The notes: generated by a model from the sequence alone, not told the origin. A stretch of 64,000 bases of DNA from VRUE01 sp033856275 (GCA_033856275.1 JAWVFJ010000013.1:27568-91567), one strand, 5' to 3'; counted from the stretch's first letter, positions 7,352 through 15,896 are shown. Numbers and translations: made by a program.

Positions 7352-8220
7352 GCGGGATCGGGAGGCAGGGCTGGGACGACGAGGCGGACGGTGGTGCCGC
7401 GACCCGGCCGCGACTCGATCGTCAACTCGCCGCCGATCAGCAGCGCCCGCTCGCGCATCCCGGCGATGCCCAGGCCGCCCTCGGACTCGTCAAAGGCAAA
7501 GCCGCGGCCGTCATCGGCTACGTCGAGAGCGACGCCGCCATCCTCGCGACGGCGAAGCGTCACCGATACTCGGCTCGCCTCGCTGTGACGGACAGCGTTG
7601 GAAAGCGCCTCCTGCGCCACCCGGTAGACGACCAACTGTGCGTCGCCGCCGAGGTCGGCGAGTTGCCCCTCAGCGGTGAACTCCGCTTCGACCTCACCGC
7701 GGCCGATCTGCTCCACCTGGCCCGCGATCGCCGCTGCCAGGCCGAGGTCATCGAGCGCTGTGGGCCGCAGTTGGCGCGCCAGCGAGAGCAGCTCGCGCAT
7801 CGCCTGGTTGGCGAGGGCCTTTGTCTCATCGAGCTCTTCCTCGAGACCTGGGGGAGCCGCCGCTCGCACCGCCTCGAGGCGCAGCAGCAGGCCCGTCAGC
7901 GACTGGTTTACCTCGTCGTGCAGGTCACGCGCGACGCGGGCACGCTCCTGCTCCTGCGCCTGCAGCGCCGCGCTCCCCGCCCTGCGCCGCTCCGCCTCCA
8001 AGCGTCGCATCATCCGCAGAAAGGCAAGCTCGATCCGCTCAACCTCCTCGGTCTCGCCGACGCCGTCGATCGAATGGGGCAGCGGGCCTGGGCGGCTCAG
8101 GTCGACCTTCTCCATCTCCTCGATCAGCCGCTCCAGCGGGGCGCGGCGGCGTCGCATCAGGAGCAGGCTGACGACGAAGCCAGCTACCGCGCCCAAAAGC
8201 AGGATCACCGCGATCGTCAT
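7348..8220 (-). CDS. NarX/LiaS-type sensor histidine kinase
   Basis: 290 residues from the ATG at 8218-8220: one N-terminal membrane segment, a HAMP-like linker after RRRR, a HisKA_3 dimerisation box with phospho-acceptor His in RVARDLHDEVNQSL, and a HATPase_c domain (QEALSNAVRHSE, DVADDGRGF, GLGIAGMRERA). It would phosphorylate the NarL-type regulator at 5758-6387. No sizeable extracellular sensor domain is visible. A GTG at 8295 preceded by GGGGGCG would add 25 residues and is a real alternative. Transcribed away from htpX. Confidence 0.88.
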   Translation of the reverse strand: MTIAVILLLGAVAGFVVSLLLMRRRRAPLERLIEEMEKVDLSRPGPLPHSIDGVGETEEVERIELAFLRMMRRLEAERRRAGSAALQAQEQERARVARDLHDEVNQSLTGLLLRLEAVRAAAPPGLEEELDETKALANQAMRELLSLARQLRPTALDDLGLAAAIAGQVEQIGRGEVEAEFTAEGQLADLGGDAQLVVYRVAQEALSNAVRHSEASRVSVTLRRREDGGVALDVADDGRGFAFDESEGGLGIAGMRERALLIGGELTIESRPGRGTTVRLVVPALPPDPA

Positions 8221-8348
8221 CGTGGGGCCACCGATCGCATCGGCCAAGCCTAGGTGGTTCCACCACCCCCAATAGGGGATGCCACCTATGGTCACGACGC
8301 CCCCGCACGTCCATACTGGGACGACCACACGAACGAGGAGCTGACCGC

Positions 8349-9209
8349 ATGACCACAACCAAGCAATCCACCTGGGGCGCGACGATCCGCACGACGGTCC
8401 TGATGGCATCCCTCTCGGGGCTGCTTGTCGTCATCGGCGCCCTGATCGGAGGCGCAAGCACCGCGATTCTCTTCCTCGGCATCGCCTTCCTGATCAACTT
8501 CTTCTCCTACTTCTTCAGCGACAAGATGGCACTGGCGATGAGCCGCGCCAAACCGATTGACGAGTCCGAAGCGCCGCGGCTCTACCAGATCGTCCGCGAA
8601 CTGACGACCCGTGCCGGCTTGCCGATGCCACGCCTCTACATGATTCCCCAGGACCAGCCCAACGCTTTCGCCACCGGCCGCAACCCCAAACACTCGGCGG
8701 TCGCCGTCACGCGGGGCATCACCAAACTGCTCTCCGAGGACGAGCTGCGGGGCGTGCTCGCGCATGAGCTCACCCACATCCGCAACCGCGACATCTTGAT
8801 TCAGTCGGTTGCCTCCAGCATCGGCGCCGCGATCACCTATATCGCCTACATGCTGCTCTGGTTCGGCAACGACAATGAATCGCCGCTTGCCCTTGTCGGC
8901 CAATTGGCGACCTTCCTGTTGGCGCCGATCGCTGCCTCGATCATCCAGCTGGCGATCTCGCGCCAGCGCGAGTACGCCGCTGACGCCGGCGGAGCGGAAA
9001 TCTGCGGCAATCCCGAGTCCCTCGCCAGCGCCCTGTTGCGCCTCGAGCAGGGGGCGAAAGCGATTCCGATGCAGGTCAACCAGGCGGCAGAGCCGCTCTA
9101 CATCGTCAAGCCCTTCGCCAGCAAGGGCATCGCCGGCCTCTTCTCGACCCACCCCCCGATCGAGGAGCGGGTCAAAAGGCTGCGTCAGATGCGCCCCAGC
9201 CTCGGCTGA
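8349..9209 (+). CDS. htpX: Membrane zinc metalloprotease HtpX (M48B)
   Basis: 286 residues. Zinc-site HELTH at 139-143 with the third ligand E208 in QREYAADAGG; hydrophobic segments at about 15-55 and two flanking the catalytic region, as in HtpX. It degrades misfolded membrane proteins from the cytoplasmic face. Start ATG at 8349 with GAGGAG at 8335-8340. The divergent partner is a sensor kinase, which raises the possibility of envelope-stress control, but nothing in sequence proves that. Confidence 0.93.
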   Translation: MTTTKQSTWGATIRTTVLMASLSGLLVVIGALIGGASTAILFLGIAFLINFFSYFFSDKMALAMSRAKPIDESEAPRLYQIVRELTTRAGLPMPRLYMIPQDQPNAFATGRNPKHSAVAVTRGITKLLSEDELRGVLAHELTHIRNRDILIQSVASSIGAAITYIAYMLLWFGNDNESPLALVGQLATFLLAPIAASIIQLAISRQREYAADAGGAEICGNPESLASALLRLEQGAKAIPMQVNQAAEPLYIVKPFASKGIAGLFSTHPPIEERVKRLRQMRPSLG

Positions 9210-9214
9210 CCGCT

Positions 9215-9234
9215 CGCTATACTTTTTGAAGTAA
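9215..9234 (+). promoter_or_regulatory. Cysteine-regulon operator/promoter, copy 1
   Basis: CGCTATACTTTTTGAAGTAA, identical over 20 bases to 10765-10784. Contains the dyad TACTT-TTTG-AAGTA, with a strong -10 match TATACT overlapping the left half. It lies 33 nt before the ATG of the rhodanese-MoeB fusion. A repressor bound here would block open-complex formation. Confidence 0.65.
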
Positions 9235-9267
9235 AAGCCGATCCGGATTTGGGGATTTGATTCAGGC

Positions 9268-10428
9268 ATGGCGACTGAGGCGACGACCAAGCGACAGGTC
9301 GAGGAGATCGAGCCGTTCGAGGCTGCGCGGGAGATCGAGGGCGGCGACGTCGTCCTGATCGACACCCGCGAGCCCCACGAGTACCAGGAGGCCCACCTCG
9401 AGAACGGCAAGCTCGTCCCCCCGGGCCTACTCCGCGACGAAATCGCCAGCGCGGCTCCCGACAAGTCCGCCCGCACGATTCTCTACTGCCGCAGCGGCAA
9501 CCGCTCTTACAAGGCGGCCGAGCAGCTGCAGGCGCTCGGCTACGCAGACGTCGCCTCGATGGCCGGCGGCATTCTCGCCTGGCAGGAGCAGGGGCTGCCG
9601 GTCCTCGCCACCGAGGGGATGACGCCTGAGCAGCGCGACCGCTACTCGCGCCACACACTGTTGCCCGAGGTCGGGGTCGACGGCCAGCTCAAGATGCTCA
9701 ACGCGAAAGTGCTGCTGCTCGGTGCAGGCGGGCTCGGCGCGCCGACGGCGCTCTACCTCGCCGCGGCTGGGATCGGCACGATCGGACTGGTCGACGACGA
9801 CGTCGTCGACGCCTCCAACCTGCAGCGCCAGGTGATCCACAACACCGAACGGATCGGCACTCCCAAGACCGAGTCGGCGCGCCTTACGATCGAAGCGCTC
9901 AACCCCGACGTCAAAGTCATCGAGCATCGCCTCCGCCTCGACGCCGAGAACATCCTCGGGATCATCGAGGACTACGACGTGATCGTCGACGGGGCCGACA
10001 ACTTCCCCACCCGCTACCTGCTCAACGACGCTTCGGTGCGCCTGCGCAAGCCGGTTGTCTCCGCCTCGATCCTCAGCTTCGACGGCCAGATCTCGACCTT
10101 CGTCCCCTTCGAGGGCCCCTGCTACCGCTGCCTCTACCCGACGCCGCCGCCGCCCGAGCTGGCGCCGAGTTGCTCCGCCAACGGGGTGCTCGGGGTGATG
10201 GCGGGGACGATGGGCACCCTGCAGGCCAACGAGGTGTTGAAGCTGGTGATGGGGATCGGCGAGCCGCTGGTCGGCCGCCTGCTGCTCTACGAGGCCCTCG
10301 GCACCCGCTTCACCGAGCTCAAGGTCCGCCGCGACCCGGAGTGCCCGATCTGCGGTGAGAACGCGCCCGAGATTCCGGAGTCGGAGATGGGCCAGTTCCC
10401 CGACTACGCCGCCTTCTGCGCCGGCTGA
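9268..10428 (+). CDS. Rhodanese-MoeB/ThiF fusion: E1-like sulfur-carrier adenylyl/sulfurtransferase
   Basis: 386 residues. Residues about 10-110 form a rhodanese domain with active-site Cys in ILYCRSGNRSYKA; about 120-370 form a ThiF/MoeB adenylating domain with LLGAGGLGAP, the DDVVDASNLQRQ segment and zinc cysteines CYRC...CPIC. It should adenylate the C-terminal Gly of a ubiquitin-like carrier and transfer sulfur to make a thiocarboxylate. The carrier CysO is encoded 27 nt downstream. In MoeZ and MOCS3 the rhodanese domain is C-terminal; here it is N-terminal, an inverted order. The shared palindromic operator lies upstream. Confidence 0.88.
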   Translation: MATEATTKRQVEEIEPFEAAREIEGGDVVLIDTREPHEYQEAHLENGKLVPPGLLRDEIASAAPDKSARTILYCRSGNRSYKAAEQLQALGYADVASMAGGILAWQEQGLPVLATEGMTPEQRDRYSRHTLLPEVGVDGQLKMLNAKVLLLGAGGLGAPTALYLAAAGIGTIGLVDDDVVDASNLQRQVIHNTERIGTPKTESARLTIEALNPDVKVIEHRLRLDAENILGIIEDYDVIVDGADNFPTRYLLNDASVRLRKPVVSASILSFDGQISTFVPFEGPCYRCLYPTPPPPELAPSCSANGVLGVMAGTMGTLQANEVLKLVMGIGEPLVGRLLLYEALGTRFTELKVRRDPECPICGENAPEIPESEMGQFPDYAAFCAG

Positions 10429-10455
10429 CGGCCGCCTCGACTAGGATCGCGGCCG

Positions 10456-10728
10456 ATGGCGACCGTTCGCATACCCCCGGTGCTGCGCCCGCAGACGGGT
10501 GGGCAGCCCGAGGTCGAGGCTGCCGGTTCTGACGTCGGCGAGGTTCTGCGCGCCCTCACCGCCGAGTATCCCGGCACCGAGGAGCAGCTCTTCGGCGAGG
10601 ACGGCGACCTCAATCGCTACGTCAACGTCTATCTCAACGACGAGGACGTTCGGGTCCTCGACGGCCTGGGTACCACGGTCAAGGACGGCGACACAGTCGT
10701 CATCCTGCCGGCGATGGCCGGCGGTTGA
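10456..10728 (+). CDS. cysO: Sulfur-carrier protein CysO (MoaD/ThiS fold)
   Basis: 90 residues, beta-grasp ubiquitin-like fold ending in the diglycine tail AMAGG that is thiocarboxylated. The sequence follows M. tuberculosis CysO over its whole length, including RPQTGGQ near the N-terminus and YVNVYLNDEDVR in the middle, which separates it from MoaD. The flanking E1-like fusion gene should charge it and the following CysM should use it, with the Mec peptidase (14472-14870) releasing cysteine. Start ATG 10456, 27 nt after the previous gene. Confidence 0.92.
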   Translation: MATVRIPPVLRPQTGGQPEVEAAGSDVGEVLRALTAEYPGTEEQLFGEDGDLNRYVNVYLNDEDVRVLDGLGTTVKDGDTVVILPAMAGG

Positions 10729-10764
10729 AAAAGCCTTCGTAATTCCCCACGGGTGGGAACCCGA

Positions 10765-10784
10765 CGCTATACTTTTTGAAGTAA
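10765..10784 (+). promoter_or_regulatory. Cysteine-regulon operator/promoter, copy 2
   Basis: Same 20 bases as 9215-9234, with dyad TACTT-TTTG-AAGTA and -10 TATACT. It ends 14 nt before the cysM ATG, giving cysM its own promoter although it lies only 70 nt behind cysO. Confidence 0.65.
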
Positions 10785-10798
10785 GGGACTGGCGAGCG

Positions 10799-11758
10799 AT
10801 GTCTGAACTTCTCAACCGACCCTGCGGGGGCCGCTTCGGCAACATCGTCGAGTCGATCGGCAACACGCCGCTGGTCGAGCTGCCGCGCCTCTCTCCCAAC
10901 CCCGACGTTCGCATCTACGCCAAGCTCGAGGGCCACAACCCGACCGGCTCGGTCAAGGACCGCGTCGCCAAGGCGATGATCGAGTCGGCTGAGGCCGAGG
11001 GCCTGATCGAACCGGGCCAGACGATCCTCGAGCCGACCTCGGGCAACACCGGCATCGCCTTGGGGATGATCTGCCGCCGCAAGGGCTACAAGCTGAAGGT
11101 GGTGATGCCTGACAACGTCACCGAGGAGCGCAGCCAGCTGCTCTCGATGTACGGGGCGGAGATCGTCTACTCGGAGGGCGCCAAGGGATCCAATGGCGCG
11201 GTCGAGGTCGCGCTGGAGATGGCCAAGGACTCGCAGTACTACATGCCCTACCAGTACGGCAACGAGGCAAATCCGCGCGCCCACTACGAGGGCACTGCGC
11301 CGGAGATCCTCGAAGAGCTCGATGAAGTGACTGCTTTCGTCGGTGGCCTCGGCACTGGCGGCACCCTGATGGGCAACGGCCGGCGCCTCAAAGAGGAGAA
11401 CCCGGACACGCTGATCGTCGCCGCCGAGCCGATGCAGGGCGAGCTGGTCCAGGGCTTGCGGTCCCTGGACGACGGCTTCATCCCGCCGATCATCGACCTC
11501 TCGATCCTCGACCGCAAGATCATGGTCTCCAACCGCGACGCGATCGTCTGGACCAAGAAACTGCTCGACGAGGAGGGCGTCTTCGCCGGCGTCTCATCCG
11601 GCGCGATCGCCGCGATCGCCGCCCGCATCGCCGGCGAGCTCGAGGGCGGCAACGTCGTCTTCCTCATCCCCGACGACGGCTGGAAGTACCTCTCCTCCGG
11701 CGTGTACACCAAGCCGATCGAGGAGATCGAAAACCTCGACTCCACTGTTTGGTGGTAG
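10799..11758 (+). CDS. cysM: CysO-dependent O-phosphoserine sulfhydrylase CysM
   Basis: 319 residues, fold-type II PLP enzyme. PLP lysine K53 in NPTGSVKDR and phosphate-binding loop EPTSGNTGIALG. The closest remembered relative is M. tuberculosis CysM, which makes a CysO-cysteine adduct from O-phosphoserine and CysO thiocarboxylate. Shared features are GLRSLDDGFIP, carrying an arginine in the position implicated in phosphoserine selection, and an aromatic C-terminal tail (TVWW) equivalent to the active-site flap of CysM. Start ATG 10799, with the operator just upstream. An ordinary CysK function cannot be excluded, but the neighbours argue for CysM. Confidence 0.9.
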   Translation: MSELLNRPCGGRFGNIVESIGNTPLVELPRLSPNPDVRIYAKLEGHNPTGSVKDRVAKAMIESAEAEGLIEPGQTILEPTSGNTGIALGMICRRKGYKLKVVMPDNVTEERSQLLSMYGAEIVYSEGAKGSNGAVEVALEMAKDSQYYMPYQYGNEANPRAHYEGTAPEILEELDEVTAFVGGLGTGGTLMGNGRRLKEENPDTLIVAAEPMQGELVQGLRSLDDGFIPPIIDLSILDRKIMVSNRDAIVWTKKLLDEEGVFAGVSSGAIAAIAARIAGELEGGNVVFLIPDDGWKYLSSGVYTKPIEEIENLDSTVWW

Positions 11759-11855
11759 TTCGCCTTAGCTAGCCGGACCGCAACTCATCTCGCTCGCCGT
11801 GGTTTGAGCGGCCAGCACGCTTGATCGAATTCAACTAATGCAGGGGGAGAGGCTC

Positions 11856-13361
11856 TTGAAGGCTTGGCGATTCGTCTCAGTGCTGGCGCTGACGGGCAGC
11901 CTTCTAGCCGCGCACTGCGCCAGCGCGGCTGCGGCACCCGGGGATCTCGACCGGACCTTCGGCCGCGGCGGCGTGGCGGAGCTGCCGTTCGACCCGTACG
12001 TGCACGCGCTGGCAAGGGACGTCGTCGCCGCGCCGGACGGGAAGCTCTTCGTGCTGCGCAGCCGTTCCGCGTGCGGCTTCCAGTGCCCGACGGTCGAACG
12101 CCTCCGGCCCGACGGCACCGTCGATGAGACGTTCGGCTCGGGCGGGGTCGTTGGCCTCGAGGCTGGTGGGTTGGGCTCATTCGAGGGATCGCTCGCGATG
12201 ACGCCGGACGGGAAGGTGCTTGTGGCGACCTTCAACCGCCTCGGCTACCTGACGCGGCTGAACCCAGACGGGAGCATCGACAGCTCGTTCGGGGAAGGGG
12301 GCTCGCTGACGTTTGGACGGGCCGCGCCGATCGATTCCAACGACCGCTCCCGCGTCTATGGCGTCCAGGTCGCCGTGGACCCCGGCGGCAAGGTGGTCCT
12401 GGGGGTCGATCAGGGCACCCCGAGCGGATCCTCCGTCCTCGAGCTGTCGCGATACGTGGAGAACGGCGTCCCGGATCCGAGCTTCGGTGGGGGCAAGCCG
12501 GTCGGCACTGCTGTGGAAGGAGGGTGGGCGGGGCTTGCGCTCTTCGACGACGCCCGCATCGCGGTTGCCGGCGCACCGTGCTGCTCTCAGCCCGCGCCGA
12601 TACAGGTCGCGCGACTGCTGGGGAGTGGGGCTGCCGACCCCGGATTCGGTGGCTCCGGCCTGAGTCTGGTCGACAGGGGACTTCGGATCCACGTGGCGGC
12701 CGTTCTGCCCCGTAGCAACGGCGGCGTCGACCTGGTTGCCTCCAGGGAAGGCGGCTACGACGGCGCCTTCGCCCTCAGGTTCCGGCCTGACGGCAGCCTC
12801 GACCCGGCGTTCGGGCGCGGCGGTGTCCTTTCGCTCAACACTGCCTTCTCCTGGGTATCCGCCGCGTTGGTGGATCGCCACGGCCGTCTCGTGATCGTTG
12901 GCACGTCGAGGACCGATCCCGCGACGATTGGCGGATCTGGCCTGCTCGCCGTCCTGCGCCTGCGACCCGACGGTCGCGTCGATCGGACTTTCAACGGTGG
13001 CGTGCGGGCTCGGCTGCTCCGGCTGCGGAGCGCCGACGCCCTCGCCGGCACGTTTGGGCACGATGGTCGGATCGTGGTGCTGACGGGGACTGGGACATGC
13101 GTGCGCTCCTGCACCGCGTTTCACTCGCATCTCGTGCAGTACATCGGCGGATCGAGCTCCGCTCGCTGCCTTGGCCGGCGAGCGACGATCGTCGGCACGC
13201 GCCGCCGCGACGTGCTGAGGGGAACTCCGCGCCGCGACGTGATCGCCACGCTTGGCGGTGACGACACCGTCCGTGCTCTGGGTGGCAACGATCTGATCTG
13301 TGGTGGCAGGGGCCTTGACCATCTCTTCGGCGGACCGGGCCGCGACCGCGTGCGCCAGTAG
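11856..13361 (+). CDS. Exported delta-60 repeat (beta-propeller-like) protein with C-terminal RTX-type motif
   Basis: 501 residues. Signal peptide, then at least six delta-60 repeats of the form 'LRPDG-VD-TFG-GG' spread over residues about 35-400, which should fold as a propeller. The C-terminus carries GGDD/GGND/GGRG nonapeptides of the hemolysin-type calcium-binding class. Start: TTG at 11856 is preferred because GGGGGAGAGG lies immediately upstream at the right distance; the ATG at 11838 is in frame but has no ribosome site. Probably a surface or secreted protein of unknown role. It separates cysM from mec and overlaps or abuts the next exported protein. Confidence 0.75.
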   Translation: MKAWRFVSVLALTGSLLAAHCASAAAAPGDLDRTFGRGGVAELPFDPYVHALARDVVAAPDGKLFVLRSRSACGFQCPTVERLRPDGTVDETFGSGGVVGLEAGGLGSFEGSLAMTPDGKVLVATFNRLGYLTRLNPDGSIDSSFGEGGSLTFGRAAPIDSNDRSRVYGVQVAVDPGGKVVLGVDQGTPSGSSVLELSRYVENGVPDPSFGGGKPVGTAVEGGWAGLALFDDARIAVAGAPCCSQPAPIQVARLLGSGAADPGFGGSGLSLVDRGLRIHVAAVLPRSNGGVDLVASREGGYDGAFALRFRPDGSLDPAFGRGGVLSLNTAFSWVSAALVDRHGRLVIVGTSRTDPATIGGSGLLAVLRLRPDGRVDRTFNGGVRARLLRLRSADALAGTFGHDGRIVVLTGTGTCVRSCTAFHSHLVQYIGGSSSARCLGRRATIVGTRRRDVLRGTPRRDVIATLGGDDTVRALGGNDLICGGRGLDHLFGGPGRDRVRQ

Positions 13362-13365
13362 CAGC

Positions 13366-14418
13366 TTGCGACGCCATCGCACCTGGCGAGCGCCGGCTGC
13401 GCTGCTGCTGTCGGCGCTCGTCCTGGTTTCCACTGCCAGGGCCGCCCCCGCCGCTCCCGGCGAGTTCTTCGGCGTCGTGCCCCAGGCCCCGCCCTCGGCC
13501 GCCGACTTCGAGCGCATGCGGGGTGTCGTCGGCACCGTGCGGGTGCCGGTCGAATGGTTCCGGATTCAGCCCCGCCCCCGCACCTACGATCTCAGCGGGC
13601 TGGATGCGATCGTTGGCGAGGCTGCCGATGTCGGCATCCGCATCCTGCCCTTCGTCTACGGCTCGCCGCGATGGCTCACCGGTGACCCGGCGCATCCGCC
13701 GCTCGGCTCGGACCGGGCGCGCCGCGTCTGGGCGGAGCTGCTCCACCGCCTGGTTCGCCGCTACGGTCCGGGGGGCCTCTTTTGGCAGGGCAGGGAGCGG
13801 CCGATGCCGATTCTCAGCTGGCAGGTCTGGAACGAGCCCAACTACCTGCTCTTCTGGCGCCCGCACCCCTCGCCACGGGGCTACGCGAAGCTGCTGAAAC
13901 GCTCGGCGAGGGCGATCCGCGCCATCGACCCCGACGCCTCGATCCTTGCCGCTGGCGTCGCGCCGGTCGAGGCCGGAATCAGCCCTTGGGCATTCCTGCG
14001 GCGGATGTATCGCGTGCCGGGGGTGCGCCACGACTTCGACATCGCCGCCCTGCACCCCTACGCGCCCTACGTGCGCTGGGTCATCGACCAGATCCGCTTT
14101 GTAAGGGCCGTGATGGCGGAGGCGGGCGATGGCCATAAGCCGCTGCAGTTGACCGAGGTGGGGGTCGCCTCCGACGGTGCCTTTCCCAACCCCTTCGACA
14201 AGGGTCCTATCGGTCAGGCTTCCTTTCTGCGTAGGACACTCCGGCTCTCACTCGTGAAGCGTCACCGCTGGCGTCTCGCCGGCATCGACTGGTTTACCTG
14301 GAAAGACGCTGCCGCCGCAGACCCTCACTGCGTCTTCTGCCAGTTTGGCGGCCTATTCGACTCCGCTGGCAGCGCGAAGCCCGCCTGGTGGGCTTTCCGC
14401 AGAATCGCGACCCAGTAG
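13366..14418 (+). CDS. Secreted clan-A glycoside hydrolase-like protein (GH39/GH5-like TIM barrel)
   Basis: 350 residues from the TTG at 13366, four nt after the previous stop; an ATG at 13300 is in frame but overlaps the upstream gene by 62 nt and gives an unusually long n-region. Signal peptide with core AALLLSALVLV and an A-A-P-A-A cleavage zone. The catalytic barrel shows the acid/base Glu in SWQVWNEPNYLLFW and a candidate nucleophile Glu in QLTEVGVAS. Substrate is unknown. Its linkage to the calcium-binding repeat protein suggests a surface polysaccharide role (inference). Confidence 0.72.
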   Translation: MRRHRTWRAPAALLLSALVLVSTARAAPAAPGEFFGVVPQAPPSAADFERMRGVVGTVRVPVEWFRIQPRPRTYDLSGLDAIVGEAADVGIRILPFVYGSPRWLTGDPAHPPLGSDRARRVWAELLHRLVRRYGPGGLFWQGRERPMPILSWQVWNEPNYLLFWRPHPSPRGYAKLLKRSARAIRAIDPDASILAAGVAPVEAGISPWAFLRRMYRVPGVRHDFDIAALHPYAPYVRWVIDQIRFVRAVMAEAGDGHKPLQLTEVGVASDGAFPNPFDKGPIGQASFLRRTLRLSLVKRHRWRLAGIDWFTWKDAAAADPHCVFCQFGGLFDSAGSAKPAWWAFRRIATQ

Positions 14419-14471
14419 ACGCTCGCGCTCGAGGAGCGACTGCGAGATCGGTCCGCTAGCCTCGCCGCACG

Positions 14472-14870
14472 ATGCGGATCCCCCAGAAGCTGATCGACGA
14501 GATGGTCGCGCACGCGCGCGAGGACCTGCCGAATGAGTGCTGCGGGATGGTCGGCGGTGCCGACGGCGAGGCGAGCGTGGTGATCCCGGTCGTCAACTCG
14601 GCCGCCAGTCCGCTGCGTTTCGAGATGGACCCGCAGGGCCAGTACAACGCGCTCAAGGCGATCGAAGGCGACGGCAAGGAAATGTTGGGGATCTACCACT
14701 CGCACACCAAGAGCGCCGCCTATCCCTCCCAAACGGACGTCAACCAGGCGGTCAACTGGCCCGACGCGATCTACCTGATCGTCTCGCTGCAGGACGCAGA
14801 CAGTCCCGACGTCAAGGGCTACTGGCTCAAAGACTTGAAGATCGCCGATGTCGAGCTCGTCGTCGAGTAG
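14472..14870 (+). CDS. mec: JAMM/MPN metallopeptidase Mec (CysO-cysteine hydrolase)
   Basis: 132 residues. Complete JAMM zinc motif: E22, then H76-S-H78, seven residues, S86 and D89 (HSHTKSAAYPSQTD). In M. tuberculosis Mec+ removes cysteine from the CysO-cysteine adduct and regenerates CysO. All four parts of that pathway (E1-like fusion, CysO, CysM, Mec) occur within 5.6 kb here, with two exported proteins inserted between cysM and mec. Start ATG 14472. The end overlaps the DUF2007 gene by 23 nt. Confidence 0.92.
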   Translation: MRIPQKLIDEMVAHAREDLPNECCGMVGGADGEASVVIPVVNSAASPLRFEMDPQGQYNALKAIEGDGKEMLGIYHSHTKSAAYPSQTDVNQAVNWPDAIYLIVSLQDADSPDVKGYWLKDLKIADVELVVE

Positions 14871-15084
14871 CGGCCGGCTGGTCAAGGTCGCCTACGCCCA
14901 GACCCAGATGGAGGCTGAGATGATCCAGGGCCTGCTCGGAGAGCACGGCATCCCCAGCATGCTCAAGCGCGCGCCGGGCTTCGACAATCCCGATTTCCTT
15001 GGTGCGGGGCCGCACATCGTCCTTGTCACCGAGGAGACCGCCGAGGCCGCCCGCGAAGTATTGGAGGGGACCCCGGGGAGCTAG
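14848..15084 (+). CDS. DUF2007-type putative signal-transducing small protein
   Basis: 78 residues: a serine-rich start, then an alphabeta domain beginning VKVAYAQTQMEAEMIQGLLGEHGI, the usual DUF2007 layout. Function is unknown for the family. It overlaps mec by 23 nt, so it is almost certainly co-transcribed and translationally coupled with the cysteine island. Confidence 0.7.
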   Translation: MSSSSSSSGRLVKVAYAQTQMEAEMIQGLLGEHGIPSMLKRAPGFDNPDFLGAGPHIVLVTEETAEAAREVLEGTPGS

Positions 15085-15128
15085 TTGGATTGCGCGGGAC
15101 ATGACCCCACAATCCTTCAACGGAGCGA

Positions 15129-15884
15129 CTAGGGCGGGTTGGGCCGGGCGATTTCGCGCAGGTAACCGCGCCAGGCGTCCTCGATCTCGGCAAAGCGCGC
15201 GTCGAAGGCGGCTTCGATCGTTGGCACGGCGCCGCCGGGCAATAGTTGGAGGGAGAGCCGCTCGCATGCCTCGGAACCCCGTTCCATCTCGAGCAGATCG
15301 AAGATCGTGCCACCGAGGATCACCGCGTCGCGACGCGAGGGCGGGAATGAGGGCCGCGCGCTCTCGCGCAGGCGGCGGATCACCGCGGGTCGATAGAAGC
15401 CGACCTGGCGCGAGAAGTACTGGGCTCCGCCTTCGACAAGCCAGGCCCAGCGCAGGTAGCGGACAAAGCGGCGCGGCGTCCAGGACGGGGGCAACTCGTG
15501 GTTATTGGCGGCGATCACGAGCTGGGCGTAGAGGCGCTCGGCGGTGCCACGTAGCGCCTCGCGCGAGTCCTCGCCGGCGGCGCGCCGTTCCATATGGGGG
15601 TCGTTGAGCACGTGCAGCTCAGTCGACATTGGCCAGCCGGCGAGATAGCGGCGGCCGGCCGGGGCGGCCGACCAGCGCGCGGCCGGAAGGAAGGGATGGG
15701 CCATCGAGAGCCAAACCGGATTGGTGTGGACGACTACGGTGATGTCGCCCGGCACCGACTCGAAGCGGTCCTCTAGCCGCAGCCGCAGTTCCTCCATCCG
15801 GTCCAGCGTCCGCTCCGCGAACGCGGCGTCGCCGCTGTCGTGGCGGGCCATAAAGCTCAAAGACTGCGTCTCAACCCACGGCAT
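15129..15884 (-). CDS. Degenerate gluzincin (peptidase-MA-like) protein, possibly inactive
   Basis: 251 residues, no clear signal peptide. The central helix pair resembles peptidase MA-like proteins: NNHELPPSW is where HEXXH is expected, and WLVEGGAQYF matches the downstream Glu helix ('WL.EG.A.Y'). The second histidine of HEXXH is replaced, so zinc binding is doubtful. Function unknown. The start ATG at 15882-15884 lies 12 nt beyond the long inverted repeat 15897-15999, which separates it from the upstream DUF1802 gene. Confidence 0.55.
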   Translation of the reverse strand: MPWVETQSLSFMARHDSGDAAFAERTLDRMEELRLRLEDRFESVPGDITVVVHTNPVWLSMAHPFLPAARWSAAPAGRRYLAGWPMSTELHVLNDPHMERRAAGEDSREALRGTAERLYAQLVIAANNHELPPSWTPRRFVRYLRWAWLVEGGAQYFSRQVGFYRPAVIRRLRESARPSFPPSRRDAVILGGTIFDLLEMERGSEACERLSLQLLPGGAVPTIEAAFDARFAEIEDAWRGYLREIARPNPP

Positions 15885-15896
15885 TGCGCGACCCTA

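Noticed and set aside
12177..13535. 452-codon minus-strand frame opposite the delta-60 repeat gene
   Set aside because: Antisense of a repetitive GC-rich gene; no family features and no ribosome site.
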